A DNA stretch of 46,618 bases, taken from Actinacidiphila acidipaludis. Its GTDB lineage: Bacteria; Actinomycetota; Actinomycetes; Streptomycetales; Streptomycetaceae. Below the pieces are notes generated by a model. The model was not told where the DNA came from. It saw only the letters and a program-made list of their open reading frames with translations, and did not search any database. Location: NCBI RefSeq assembly GCF_019890725.1, contig NZ_JAINZZ010000063.1:1-46618 (forward strand), in the 5' to 3' direction. This document shows positions 21,084 through 29,640 of the stretch, one piece after another (the first letter of the stretch is position 1; the number at the start of each line of letters is the position of its first letter). The position numbers were made by a program, and so were the translations under genes.

Positions 21084-24000
21084 ATGAGAAGACCCGCATG
21101 GCTGTGCCGGCCAGGCCCGGCCGCCGCGGTGGTGGCCACCGTGGCGCTGGCCGCCGGAGGGCTGTGCGCTCCCGCGCACGCCGCCGGCCGCGCCGCGCTG
21201 GTGAGCGACCCGGGCGCGCTGGTGAACCCGTTCATCGGCACCTCCAACCAGGCCGACGACTTCCCCGGCGCGGACGCGCCGTTCGGCATGGTCCAGTGGA
21301 GCCCGGACACCACCTCCCGCCCCGAGGGCGGCGGCTACGAGTACAACGACTCGGCCATCACCGGGTTCAGTCTCAGCCACATCTCGGGGCCGGGCTGCGG
21401 CGCCGCTGGCGACGTGCCGGTGCTGCCCACCGTCGGGTCGACGAGCACGTCGGCGACCGCCGCGTTCTCGCACGCGAACGAGTCGGCCTCGGCCGGCTCG
21501 TACAAGGTGACGCTCAACAGCGGGATCACCACCGAGCTGACCGCCACGACCCGCAGCGGCATGGCGCGCTTCACCTTCCCCGCGACCAGCCAGGCCGACC
21601 TGGTGTTCAAACTGACGGGCAGCCAGAACGGCGCCAGCGCGACGCAGTTCACCAAGGTCTCCAGCACCGAGGTGAGCGGGCAGATCACCAGCGGCCACTT
21701 CTGCGGGGCCGGGAACACGTACACCGTGTACTTCGACATGCTCTTCGACCGGCCGTTCGCGTCGCAGGGCACCGCAGCCGCGACCAGGGCCGCCACGTCC
21801 GGGGGGAGCACCGGCACCCAGGGCGAGCGGGCCGGCAAGAACACCGCCGAGAAGCCCAACCGGCCGGTGCTGCACGGCACCATGCCCAAGTCGGAGTCAG
21901 GGGCGGCGAAGACAGCCGGTGGCGGCGCCACGCCGGCCGCCGCCGCCTCGAGCGGCTACGTCACCTTCGACACGACCTCGAACCCCGTCGTCCAGGCCAA
22001 GGTCGGCGTCTCCTACGTCTCGGTCGCCAACGCGGTCGCCAACCGGACCGCGGAGAACGGCGGCTGGGACTTCAACGGAATCCGCGACGCCACCCACGCG
22101 AGCTGGAACAGCCTGCTGGGACGGATGCAGGTCGCGGGCGGCACCTCGGCGCAGCAGCAGACGTTCTACACCGCGCTGTACCACTCGCTGCTGCACCCGA
22201 ACGTGATCAGCGACACCAACGGCCAGTACCCCGGCTTCGACGGCAAGGTCCACACCGTGGACTCCGGGCACCAGGCCGTCTACGCCAACTACTCCGGCTG
22301 GGACATCTACCGCTCCCAGGCGCAACTGGAGGCGCTGGTCGCGCCCGCCGTCGCTTCGGACACCGCACAGTCGATGGTCGACTCGTACCGGCAGACCGGG
22401 CTGTTCCCCAAGTGGTCGGAGGACAACGGCGAGTCGTACGTGATGGTCGGTGATCCGGCTGCGCCGATCATCGCCGACTACTACGCGTTCGGCGCGACCG
22501 GGTTCGACACCGGCAGCGCACTGACCGGTCTGGTGGCCCAGGCCGCGAACGCCAACAACGACCGTCCCGGGCTGAACTACCTGGGCGCGCCCGGATATCT
22601 GCCGCACGACGGCAGCTACGGGTGCTGCAACTTCTACGGTCCGGCCGCGACCACCCTGGAGTACGCGACGGCCGACTTCGCGGTGTCCTCCTTCGCCAAG
22701 GCCCTGGGGGACGGCGCCGACCACGACACGTACCTCAACCGGGCGCAGGACTGGAGGAACGTCATCAACCCGGCGTCCGGCCTGCTGCAGTCCCGCAACG
22801 CCGACGGCAGCTGGGTCGGCGGCTTCGACCCCACCAGCGGCAACGACATGGTGGAGGGTGACTCCTTCATCTACACCGGCATGGCGCCCTTCAACCTGGC
22901 CGGCCTGGCGCAGGCACAGGGCGGCAGGACGCAGATGACGCACTACCTCGACACGGTGCTGCGCAGCTTCACCGGCGACAAGGGCTACGCGTGGGTCGGC
23001 AACGAGCCGAGCATCGAACTGCCCTGGGAGTACGACTACACGGGCGCGCCCTACAAGACGCAGTCGACCGTGCGGGCCATCCAGGACCAGATCTGGCGCA
23101 ACACCCCGGACGGCCTGGCCGACGGCAACGACGACCTGGGGGCGATGAGCGCCTGGTACGTGTGGTCGGCGCTGGGGATGTTCCCGGAGACCCCGGGGAC
23201 GTCCGATCTGGCGCTGGGCTCCCCGCTGTTCACCCAGGCCGTGGTCACCCTTCCGTCGGGGAGCACCCTGACCGTCAACGGGAACGGCGCGGCCGACAAC
23301 GCGCCGTACGTGCAGTCGGCGACATGGAACGGCGCCGCGTGGAACAACGCCTACGCGCCGGCCGGCGCCGTCGCCGCGGGCGGCACTCTGACGTACTCGC
23401 TCGGCACCAGCGCCAACACCTCCTGGGCGTCGGCCTCTTCCGCCGCTCCGCCGTCGTACGCCGGCGACACGGTCGCACCGCCGTCGCCGCGCACCGGGCC
23501 GGTGACCTCGGGCGTGTCGTCCAGCCAGTGCATCGACGACGCGGGATCCTCGACCAGCGACGGCAGTCACGTCCAGATCTACGGGTGCGACGGGACCGCG
23601 GCGCAGGACTGGACGATCGCGGCCGACGGGACGGTCCGCACGCTGGGCAAGTGCCTGGACGCCGCGAACTCCGGCACCTCCACCGGCACGCTGGTGCAGC
23701 TGTGGACCTGCAACGGCTCCGGCGCCCAGCAGTGGCAGCCGGGCGCCAACGGCTCGCTGGTGAACCCGCAGTCGTCGCTGTGCCTCGACGACCCGAACGC
23801 CTCCACGACCGAGCGCACCCAGCTTCAGCTGTGGACCTGCAACGGCAGCGCCGCCCAGAACTGGACGCTGCCGGCCGCGACCACCCGCACCGGCTCGGTC
23901 GTCGCGGGCGTGTCGTCGTCGCTCTGCCTCGACGACGACGCCAACGCGACCACGGACGGCAACCCCATCCAGATCTGGGGCTGCAACACCAGCGACGCGC

Positions 24001-24275
24001 AGAAGTGGACCATGGCGTCCGACGGAACGTTCCGCGTTCTCGGCAAGTGCCTCGACGCCGCCGACTCCGGCACCACCAACGGCACGTCGGTCCAGCTGTG
24101 GACCTGCAACGGCACGGGGGCGCAGCAGTGGCGCGCCTCGTCCTCCGGCCAACTGGTGAACCGGCACGCGGGACTGTGCCTGGACGACCCCAGCGGATCG
24201 ACGACAGCCGGCACACACCTGCAGCTGTACACGTGCAACGGCTCGGCGGCGCAGAAGTGGGTTCTGCCGTCCTGA
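21084..24275 (+). CDS. Secreted GH92 alpha-mannosidase with two ricin-type lectin domains
   Basis: A 1063-residue exported enzyme. The signal peptide (about 1-34) ends near APAHAAG. The GH92 N-terminal domain starts with NPFIGTSNQADDFPGADAPF. The catalytic domain carries LPWEYDYTGAPYKTQ (about 644-658; acid Glu) and GNDDLGAMSAWYVWSALGMF (about 680-699; Asp pair), ending near residue 770. Two ricin B-like modules (about 805-930 and 935-1063) have repeated QxW-type turns (AAQDW, GAQQW, AAQNW, DAQKW). GH92 enzymes are calcium-dependent exo-alpha-mannosidases that trim mannans or N-glycans, so it likely feeds on fungal or plant glycans. A low-complexity insert of about 60 residues lies near 230-290. 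GAAGAAGG precedes the ATG. Confidence 0.93.
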   Translation: MRRPAWLCRPGPAAAVVATVALAAGGLCAPAHAAGRAALVSDPGALVNPFIGTSNQADDFPGADAPFGMVQWSPDTTSRPEGGGYEYNDSAITGFSLSHISGPGCGAAGDVPVLPTVGSTSTSATAAFSHANESASAGSYKVTLNSGITTELTATTRSGMARFTFPATSQADLVFKLTGSQNGASATQFTKVSSTEVSGQITSGHFCGAGNTYTVYFDMLFDRPFASQGTAAATRAATSGGSTGTQGERAGKNTAEKPNRPVLHGTMPKSESGAAKTAGGGATPAAAASSGYVTFDTTSNPVVQAKVGVSYVSVANAVANRTAENGGWDFNGIRDATHASWNSLLGRMQVAGGTSAQQQTFYTALYHSLLHPNVISDTNGQYPGFDGKVHTVDSGHQAVYANYSGWDIYRSQAQLEALVAPAVASDTAQSMVDSYRQTGLFPKWSEDNGESYVMVGDPAAPIIADYYAFGATGFDTGSALTGLVAQAANANNDRPGLNYLGAPGYLPHDGSYGCCNFYGPAATTLEYATADFAVSSFAKALGDGADHDTYLNRAQDWRNVINPASGLLQSRNADGSWVGGFDPTSGNDMVEGDSFIYTGMAPFNLAGLAQAQGGRTQMTHYLDTVLRSFTGDKGYAWVGNEPSIELPWEYDYTGAPYKTQSTVRAIQDQIWRNTPDGLADGNDDLGAMSAWYVWSALGMFPETPGTSDLALGSPLFTQAVVTLPSGSTLTVNGNGAADNAPYVQSATWNGAAWNNAYAPAGAVAAGGTLTYSLGTSANTSWASASSAAPPSYAGDTVAPPSPRTGPVTSGVSSSQCIDDAGSSTSDGSHVQIYGCDGTAAQDWTIAADGTVRTLGKCLDAANSGTSTGTLVQLWTCNGSGAQQWQPGANGSLVNPQSSLCLDDPNASTTERTQLQLWTCNGSAAQNWTLPAATTRTGSVVAGVSSSLCLDDDANATTDGNPIQIWGCNTSDAQKWTMASDGTFRVLGKCLDAADSGTTNGTSVQLWTCNGTGAQQWRASSSGQLVNRHAGLCLDDPSGSTTAGTHLQLYTCNGSAAQKWVLPS

Positions 24276-24331
24276 CCGCCCGGCTCCGTCCGGCCTGATC
24301 CGCTCTCGCCTTCCGGTGTGACGGCGGGCCT

Positions 24332-24365
24332 GCCGCCTTCCCCCTGCCCTCGGGGGGAAGGCGGC
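24332..24365. terminator. Bidirectional stem-loop terminator
   Basis: GCCGCCTTCCCCC (24332-24344) pairs perfectly with 24353-24365 around an 8-nt loop, between the convergent GH92 and quinone oxidoreductase genes. Confidence 0.75.
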
Positions 24366-24382
24366 GGCACGCCGGGCACCGG

Positions 24383-25366
24383 TCACGGCCGGCCGGTGGT
24401 GAGCAGGAGCGCGCCGATGTTCCCGCCCTTCTCCAGAACGGTGTGCGCCTCCGCGGCGTCCTCCAGTGCGTAGGTGCCGTGGATGCGGGGTGCCAACTCG
24501 CCCGCGGCGGCCGCCCGGAGAGCCCCGGCGGCGTCGGCCCGCCGCTCCCCGTGCGGCTTGGCGAAGGCGATGCCGAGGGCGCCGACGACGCTGATCCCCC
24601 GCCGCCCGATCTGGTAGGCGTCCAGTTCGACCCAGCTGCCCGAAGTGAATCCGTAGAGGCCGAACCTGCCGCCCCCGTCGGCGGTGGCCGCCAGGGCTTC
24701 GGCGCCCACGGAGTCCCCGACGGCGTCCAGCGTGACGTCCGTGCCGCGGCCGCCCGTGGCCGCCCTCACCTGCTCGGCCCAGTCCTCCGTCCTGTGGTCC
24801 ACCACCACGTGCGCCCCGAACTCCCGTGCCGCGGCGGCCTTCTCGGCGCTGCCGACCGCGGCGACGACCAGCCCGGCTCCTGCTGATCGTGCGCGCTGGA
24901 CGAGCAGCGAGCCGATGCGCCCGGCCGCCGCCGTGATCAGCACCGTCTCGCCGCGCCGCAGCCGGATCGCCGACAGCAGGCCGACCGCGACGGCGCCCGC
25001 CTGGAAGACGGCCACAGCGCGGTCGAGCGGCAGGTCCCGGGGCACCTCGTGGACATCGCCCGCGGAGGCGAGGGCGCGCTCGGCGTAGCCGCCGGTCATC
25101 CCGGTGGTGGTGGCCACCACCCGGCGCCCGGTGAGCGCCGGGTCCACGCCCGGGCCGACGGCCGCGACGATGCCGCCCACCTCCAGGCCGGGCACGTACG
25201 GCCGGGGAAAGGGGTAGCGGCCGGACCGCACGATGACGTCGCCGTATCCGACTCCGGCCAGCTCGACGTCCACCAGCACCTCCCCGACCGCCGGGGCCGG
25301 CTCCGGGGCCTCTTCGATGCGGAGGACGTCCGGCGGTCCGAACGTGCTGACGCGTACGGCTCTCAC
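24383..25366 (-). CDS. NADPH:quinone oxidoreductase-like medium-chain dehydrogenase
   Basis: A 327-residue zinc-independent MDR protein of the quinone oxidoreductase group. A GroES-like N-terminus (about 1-120, with VPGLEVGGIVAAVGPGVD) is followed by a Rossmann domain beginning ITAAAGRIGSLLVQ (about 145); the canonical AAAGGVG is altered to AAAGRIG. Downstream are DVTLDAVGDS and IHGTYALEDAAEAH. It likely reduces quinones or enones with NADPH. The GTG at 25366 follows GAGGAG by about 7 nt. It is divergent from a TetR gene, with palindromes between them. Confidence 0.88.
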   Translation of the reverse strand: MRAVRVSTFGPPDVLRIEEAPEPAPAVGEVLVDVELAGVGYGDVIVRSGRYPFPRPYVPGLEVGGIVAAVGPGVDPALTGRRVVATTTGMTGGYAERALASAGDVHEVPRDLPLDRAVAVFQAGAVAVGLLSAIRLRRGETVLITAAAGRIGSLLVQRARSAGAGLVVAAVGSAEKAAAAREFGAHVVVDHRTEDWAEQVRAATGGRGTDVTLDAVGDSVGAEALAATADGGGRFGLYGFTSGSWVELDAYQIGRRGISVVGALGIAFAKPHGERRADAAGALRAAAAGELAPRIHGTYALEDAAEAHTVLEKGGNIGALLLTTGRP

Positions 25367-25409
25367 GGGTGGGCTCCTCAAGGGGGGTTGACTGACACCA
25401 CCTCCCGAA

Positions 25410-25426
25410 CGGGACACTGTGTCCCG
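25410..25426. promoter_or_regulatory. Probable TetR operator, 17-bp palindrome
   Basis: CGGGACAC-T-GTGTCCCG is a perfect palindrome 43 bp upstream of the oxidoreductase start. Its flank reads GAACGGGACA (25407-25416), the exact inverse of a half-site at 25499-25508. Confidence 0.6.
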
Positions 25427-25498
25427 CACGGGGCGGTCCGTTCGCCGTCCAGCGTCGTCGGACGAGCGAGGACGGCACAAGCAACAGACCGCCCGTGG

Positions 25499-25514
25499 TG
25501 TCCCGTTCGAGACA
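25499..25514. promoter_or_regulatory. Second operator-like site next to TetR start
   Basis: TGTCCCGTTCGAGACA is an imperfect palindrome ending 11 bp before the TetR GTG. It shares a 10-bp half-site with 25407-25416. Confidence 0.45.
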
Positions 25515-25525
25515 GGGAGCGCGAA

Positions 25526-26119
25526 GTGTCCCAGCCGGCTGAGAACCTGCGGGTGCGGCGGACGCGGCGGCTGCTGCGTGACGCGCTCGTCGACCTGACC
25601 GAGGAGCGCGGGTTCGAGCGGCTCACGGTGGGCGAGATCACGGGGCGGGCGATGGTGAGCCGGGCCGCCTTCTACCGCAACTACCGGGACAAGTACCAGC
25701 TGGCGGAGCAGATCTTCGACGAGGCGATGGCAGAGCTGCTCGGCACCGTCACGGGTGAGGGGGACGGCCGGGCGCCGGCCGAGCGCTGGGTGGCGTTCTT
25801 CGAGCACATCGACGTCTACCACCGCTTCTACGGGGTCCTGCTGGGCCGCCGTGGCAGCAGCTGGTTCGCGGACAGGATGCGGGCGTCCCTGACGGACATG
25901 GTCAAGGACCATCTGCGGATGCCGGACGGTCCCGGCGCCGTCCGGGATGGTCTGGCCGCCACGGTGCTGGGCGCGATGTTCACCCAGTCCATCACGTGGT
26001 GGCTGGAGAGCGGCCGGCCCTGCCCGCCGCGGGAGATCGCGCTGCGGTCGGCGCAGTTGGCGGGGGCGGTCATCCCGGTGGCGAACAGCTGGGCCGAAAC
26101 GGGGAATTCTGCGAGCTGA
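25526..26119 (+). CDS. TetR/AcrR family transcriptional regulator
   Basis: A 197-residue regulator. The N-terminal helix-turn-helix spans about 10-58 (RRLLRDALVDLTEERG, then MVSRAAFYRNYRDKYQL). A ligand-binding half follows, with HIDVYHRFYGVLLGRRGSSW and a C-terminal helix that resembles TetR_C domains of the dhaS/YxaF-like group. It is divergent from the quinone oxidoreductase gene and probably represses it and itself through the palindromes between them. The GTG start follows GGGAG. Confidence 0.9.
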   Translation: MSQPAENLRVRRTRRLLRDALVDLTEERGFERLTVGEITGRAMVSRAAFYRNYRDKYQLAEQIFDEAMAELLGTVTGEGDGRAPAERWVAFFEHIDVYHRFYGVLLGRRGSSWFADRMRASLTDMVKDHLRMPDGPGAVRDGLAATVLGAMFTQSITWWLESGRPCPPREIALRSAQLAGAVIPVANSWAETGNSAS

Positions 26120-26175
26120 CGGCCGGGAAGCCGACCGTCCCCGCCGCGCTCGACTTAATTCACCGAGTTGCATTG

Positions 26176-26205
26176 TTGACCGTGTGGGAATCGGACTCGG
26201 AGAAT
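26176..26205 (+). promoter_or_regulatory. Candidate promoter for leaderless leader peptide
   Basis: TTGACC (26176-26181), an 18-nt spacer, then GAGAAT (26200-26205), which ends 6 nt before the ATG at 26212. The spacing suits a leaderless transcript. Confidence 0.4.
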
Positions 26206-26211
26206 CGCTTC

Positions 26212-26331
26212 ATGGCCGATCCGACACGAGACATGGACCATCGCGCCCCGACAGGGCGCTGTTGTCGTCCTGACATGTGTCGTCGGGCGATGCCGTTCCG
26301 GCAGCCTGCGCGCACGATCGGGCTCGTCTGA
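26212..26331 (+). CDS. Cysteine-containing leader peptide (candidate attenuator)
   Basis: A 39-codon ORF upstream of a sulfonate-monooxygenase-like gene. Residues 17-18 are adjacent cysteines and residue 23 is a third, within GRCCRPDMCRR. All three use TGT, a rare codon in this GC-rich genome. There is no ribosome site; a promoter-like pair ends 6 nt before the ATG. Short leaderless ORFs with Cys codons upstream of sulfur genes act as cysteine-responsive attenuators in mycobacteria, and similar leader peptides are annotated in Streptomyces. That role here is inference. From its stop to the monooxygenase start (26332-26545) I found no other convincing gene. Confidence 0.45.
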   Translation: MADPTRDMDHRAPTGRCCRPDMCRRAMPFRQPARTIGLV

Positions 26332-26545
26332 CGCGACGGGCCTGACCTGCCGGGCAGTCTCGTCGTCGCTGCCGGACGCCTGATGCGCGGCCGCGCAATC
26401 CGATTCCACCAGCCTTCGCGGACCGCGATGGGGGCGCCGTTTCCACGAGCTTCCGTCTGTCCCTGTGCCCAGCCTTTGGCCGTTGGCAATTCCCCCTGCC
26501 CGAGCGGCCTTTCACGCCGTCACCCTTTCCCTGATCGGACCCGTC

Positions 26546-27646
26546 ATGAGCCGGCATTTTCTCTGGTACATCCCCAACACCCTCGAACCCGGTCACCGCG
26601 GTGACGACACCGCGACCGGCTGGGGTTCGATCGACTACGCCACGGACCTCGCCCGCTCGGCCGAAGAGCACGGCTGGCAGGGTGCGTTGCTCGGTACCGG
26701 GTGGGGACGCCCGGACACGTTCACGCTCGCCACGGCGCTGGCGGCACGCACGGAGACGTTCCGGCCGCTGATCGCCATCCGGCCGGGCTACTGGCAGCCC
26801 GCACACTTCGCCGCCGCGGCCGCGACGCTCGACCAGTTCAGCCGTGGCCGCGTGCTGGTCAACATCGTCAGCGGGCTGGACAACCTCGCCGCCTACGGGG
26901 ACGGCAACGCCGATCCCGCCCAACGCTACGCGCGCACCGAGGAGTTCCTGCACCTCGTACGGCGGCTGTGGACCGAGGAGCAGGTCACCTTCCACGGCGA
27001 GCACTTCCATGTCACGGACTCCACCGTCGCGCCGCGTCCGTTCCGCACCGCCGACCGCGCCCATCCGACGCTGTACTTCGGTGGGGCCTCCGAGGCCGCC
27101 GAGCGGGTGTCCGCCGCGGAGGCCGACGTCCAGCTCTTCTGGGGCGAGCCGCTCGACGGGCTCGCCGCGCGCATCGACCGGCTGCGGACCCTGAGCGACC
27201 GGGTCGGGCGCCGGCACCGGCCGCTGGAGTTCGGGCTGCGGATCACCACCCTGATCCGCGACACCACCGAGGAGGCCTGGCGAGCCGCCGAGGAGAAGGT
27301 CGCGCGGATGGCGGCGCGTGGCGCCGACACCCCCTGGACCGGCAACCGCAGGACGGCGGTCGGGCAGCAGCGCCTCCTCGATCTCGCCGCGCGCGGTGAC
27401 GTGCTGGACACCTGCCTCTACACCGCTCCCGGGCGGTTCGGCGGAGGTGGCGCCGGCACGACCTGGCTGGTCGGCTCCCCGGACGATGTCGCCGCCGCGC
27501 TGGACGCCTACCGCCGACTCGGCATCACTCACTTCGTCCTGTCCGACACGCCGTACAAGCAGGAGATCGCGCGCATCGGCGATCAGCTTCTGCCGAGGCT
27601 CAGCCGTGCGGAAATGTCCGTCGCCCACCCCACAGCAGGGCGCTGA
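26546..27646 (+). CDS. LLM-class FMN-dependent monooxygenase, alkanesulfonate monooxygenase (SsuD)-like
   Basis: A 366-residue luciferase-like TIM-barrel protein. Family wording includes FLWYIPNT at the start, LIAIRPGYWQPAHFAAAAATL, LVNIVSGLDN, TLYFGGASEAA, and a C-terminal GSPDDVAAALDAYRRLGITH. These match the SsuD/DszA-like group, which uses reduced FMN and oxygen to cleave carbon-sulfur bonds, releasing sulfite from sulfonates. The exact substrate is unknown; no SsuE reductase or sulfonate ABC transporter is in the window. The ATG at 26546 has no strong ribosome site. Upstream sits a cysteine-containing leader ORF, in keeping with sulfur control. Confidence 0.85.
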   Translation: MSRHFLWYIPNTLEPGHRGDDTATGWGSIDYATDLARSAEEHGWQGALLGTGWGRPDTFTLATALAARTETFRPLIAIRPGYWQPAHFAAAAATLDQFSRGRVLVNIVSGLDNLAAYGDGNADPAQRYARTEEFLHLVRRLWTEEQVTFHGEHFHVTDSTVAPRPFRTADRAHPTLYFGGASEAAERVSAAEADVQLFWGEPLDGLAARIDRLRTLSDRVGRRHRPLEFGLRITTLIRDTTEEAWRAAEEKVARMAARGADTPWTGNRRTAVGQQRLLDLAARGDVLDTCLYTAPGRFGGGGAGTTWLVGSPDDVAAALDAYRRLGITHFVLSDTPYKQEIARIGDQLLPRLSRAEMSVAHPTAGR

Positions 27647-27681
27647 CCTGCGACGACGCATCGAAGTAACCATTTGTTGAC

Positions 27682-27687
27682 TTGACG
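27682..27687 (+). promoter_or_regulatory. Candidate -35 hexamer of SDR gene
   Basis: TTGACG lies 19 bp upstream of the palindrome at 27707, which would cover the -10 region of the SDR gene at 27743. Confidence 0.35.
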
Positions 27688-27706
27688 CCGATTCCGGCGC
27701 ACCCTG

Positions 27707-27720
27707 TAACTATCCAGTTA
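27707..27720. promoter_or_regulatory. Probable TetR operator upstream of SDR gene
   Basis: TAACT-ATCC-AGTTA has perfect 5-bp arms. The extended site 27708-27723 matches the reverse strand of the operator at 4395-4412 in 14 of 16 positions. Confidence 0.6.
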
Positions 27721-27742
27721 GATATGCAGGAGGACCGGAATC

Positions 27743-28450
27743 ATGACCACCACCCTCATCACCGGCGCGAACAAGGGCCTCGGTTTCGAGACCGCACGGC
27801 AGCTGGTGGCCCCCGGGCACACCGTCTACGCCGCGGCACGGGACGCCGAACGCGGGCGCCGGGCCGCGGAGCGGATCGGGGCCCGCGCCATCAGGATCGA
27901 CGTGACCGACGACGCCTCGGTCGCCGCGGCCGTCAAGACGATCGAGGAGGACGGCGGGCTCGACGTGCTCGTGAACAACGCGGGGATCGAGCCGCGCACC
28001 GCCGACGGCGGCTTCGTCGACCCGGCCGGGGTCACCGCCGACGACGTGCGGCGGGTCTTCGAGACCAACGTGTTCGGGCAGGTCCGCATGCTGCACGCGT
28101 TCCTGCCGCTGCTGGAGCGTTCCACGGCCCCTGTCGTGGTCAACCTCAGCAGCGGGCTGTCGCTGGCGCGCGAGCTCGCCGACCCCGACTCCCCCACACA
28201 CTTCTACCCCGACCTCGCCTACCCGGCGTCCAAGGCGGCGGTCAACATGCTCACGGTCCAGTACGCCAAGGCGTACCCGCGGATCCGGATCAACGCGGTG
28301 GACCCCGGCTTCACCGCGACCGATCTGAACCACCACGCGGGGACCCAGACGGTCGCGGAGGGCGCCGAGGCGATCGTGCGGATGGCCCGCATCGGATCCG
28401 ACGGCCCGACCGGCGGCCTGTTCGCCGCGAGCGGTCCTCTGAGCTGGTGA
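27743..28450 (+). CDS. Short-chain dehydrogenase/reductase (SDR)
   Basis: A 235-residue classical SDR. The nucleotide-binding motif TGANKGLG is at residues 7-14. It is followed by IDVTDD, LVNNAGIEPRT, the catalytic serine in VNLSSGLSLA and the tyrosine-lysine pair in LAYPASKAAVNML (Tyr near 159). The wording resembles the carbonyl-reductase-like group that acts with NADPH. The physiological substrate is unknown. GCAGGAGG lies about 8 nt before the ATG. A TetR gene follows after 65 bp, and an operator-like palindrome overlaps the promoter. Confidence 0.92.
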   Translation: MTTTLITGANKGLGFETARQLVAPGHTVYAAARDAERGRRAAERIGARAIRIDVTDDASVAAAVKTIEEDGGLDVLVNNAGIEPRTADGGFVDPAGVTADDVRRVFETNVFGQVRMLHAFLPLLERSTAPVVVNLSSGLSLARELADPDSPTHFYPDLAYPASKAAVNMLTVQYAKAYPRIRINAVDPGFTATDLNHHAGTQTVAEGAEAIVRMARIGSDGPTGGLFAASGPLSW

Positions 28451-28502
28451 GGGCGGCCGGGCCGGTGCGCCCGACGCCGACTCCCCCGCAGGTCACGTTC
28501 AG

Positions 28503-28508
28503 TAGGGT
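28503..28508 (+). promoter_or_regulatory. -10 box TAGGGT of leaderless tetR gene
   Basis: TAGGGT ends 7 nt before the ATG at 28516 with no ribosome site between. Confidence 0.4.
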
Positions 28509-28515
28509 GTCCCCC

Positions 28516-29157
28516 ATGTCCGAGTCCACGGCCGACCGCAAGCCGCGCCCTCGCAACGCCCAGGCCACCAAGGCCATCCTGCTGCGCGCGGCCACCGCGG
28601 AGTTCGCCGCGTACGGGCTGGCCGGGGCGCGCATCGACCGCATCGCCGAGCGCGCCGGCGCCAACAAGCGGCTGCTGTACGTGTACTTCGGCGACAAGAT
28701 CGCGCTGTTCAACGCGGTCGTGGAGGAGCAGACGACGGCTGTCATGGACGCTGTGCCGATGGGCGACGGCGACCTCTGCGCGTTCGCCGCGGCCCGCTAC
28801 GACTACGTCCTGGCCAACCCCGAGGCGGGGCGCATCGCCGCGTGGCGGTCCTTCGAGCAGGTCGAGCCCACGCCGGCGGAAGTGGCCGGCTTCCGGCAGC
28901 GGGTCGAGGCGGTGACCGCCGCGCAGCGCGAGGGGCGGCTGCGGTCGGACATCCCCGCCGTCGACCTCTTCGCGATCGTGCTGCGCATCACGGAGAGCTG
29001 GCTCAGCGCCCCGCCCGCCCTCAAGTCGGTCAGCGGCGCCACCGCCGCCGCCCCCGACCACCGCCTCCGAGAGCACCGCGGCGCGATGCTCGCCGCCGTG
29101 CGCAGCCTCGTCACTCCCGATCCGCCCGCCGGTTCGCCGGCCGCGCACGGTTCGTGA
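28516..29157 (+). CDS. TetR family transcriptional regulator
   Basis: A 213-residue regulator. The N-terminal helix-turn-helix is at about 18-66 (TKAILLRAATAEFAAYG, then GANKRLLYVYFGDKIALF). The wording closely parallels the TetR at 3811 (LLRAATxEFAAYGxAGARxDRIA). It is co-directional with and downstream of the SDR gene, and is the likely binder of the palindrome at 27707. A TAGGGT box 7 nt before the ATG points to its own leaderless transcript. Its stop overlaps the GNAT start as GTGA. The C-terminus is a polar, disordered-looking tail. Confidence 0.9.
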   Translation: MSESTADRKPRPRNAQATKAILLRAATAEFAAYGLAGARIDRIAERAGANKRLLYVYFGDKIALFNAVVEEQTTAVMDAVPMGDGDLCAFAAARYDYVLANPEAGRIAAWRSFEQVEPTPAEVAGFRQRVEAVTAAQREGRLRSDIPAVDLFAIVLRITESWLSAPPALKSVSGATAAAPDHRLREHRGAMLAAVRSLVTPDPPAGSPAAHGS

Positions 29158-29615
29158 ACGCGGGCCAGGGGCGGGGGGTGCCGCCGCGGGTCCGGGCGGC
29201 GGCCGCGGCCGACGGCGACGGCGTCTTCCGCCTGCTGGCCGGATTCGCGACCAGTCACCGGCCCGACCGTGCCGTGTTCGACGACGTCACGTTCCCCCGC
29301 GTGCTGCGAGCCGTGGCGGACGGAAGCGCCGAAGTCCTGGTCGCGGAGCGGGAGACGCGGGTCGTCGGGTACGTGCTGGCCGTGCGGATGCCCACCTTGT
29401 TCGCGGGCGGGACGATCCTGGAACTGCTGGAACTGTGCGTGGAGGAGGCCGAGCGCGGCCGCGGAACCGGATCCGCGCTGATCCGGTCCGTGCAGGCCGC
29501 GGCCGTCGGGTCGGGCGACGTCGAGGTGACGGTGCCGACGCGCAGGGCCGCCGGCTTCTACGCCGGACTCGGCTTCGAGGAGACCGCCGCGTATCTGAAG
29601 TGGCCGGTCGGCTGA
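29154..29615 (+). CDS. GNAT family N-acetyltransferase
   Basis: A 153-residue GNAT protein. Core motifs include VVGYVLAVRMP (strand 4), ELLELCVEEAERGRGTGSALI (motif A, acetyl-CoA pyrophosphate loop RGRGTG) and AAGFYAGLGFEETAAYLKW (motif B). It transfers an acetyl group to an amine on an unknown small molecule or protein. The GTG overlaps the TetR stop by 4 nt, indicating coupling, so it belongs to the SDR-TetR-GNAT unit. Confidence 0.87.
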   Translation: MNAGQGRGVPPRVRAAAAADGDGVFRLLAGFATSHRPDRAVFDDVTFPRVLRAVADGSAEVLVAERETRVVGYVLAVRMPTLFAGGTILELLELCVEEAERGRGTGSALIRSVQAAAVGSGDVEVTVPTRRAAGFYAGLGFEETAAYLKWPVG

Positions 29616-29640
29616 CCGCGGCCGAGCCGCCGTCAGGCGG

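Noticed and set aside
26383..26604. A second small ORF with cysteines upstream of the monooxygenase
   Set aside because: It overlaps the start of the monooxygenase in another frame, and has neither a ribosome site nor a promoter at leaderless spacing.
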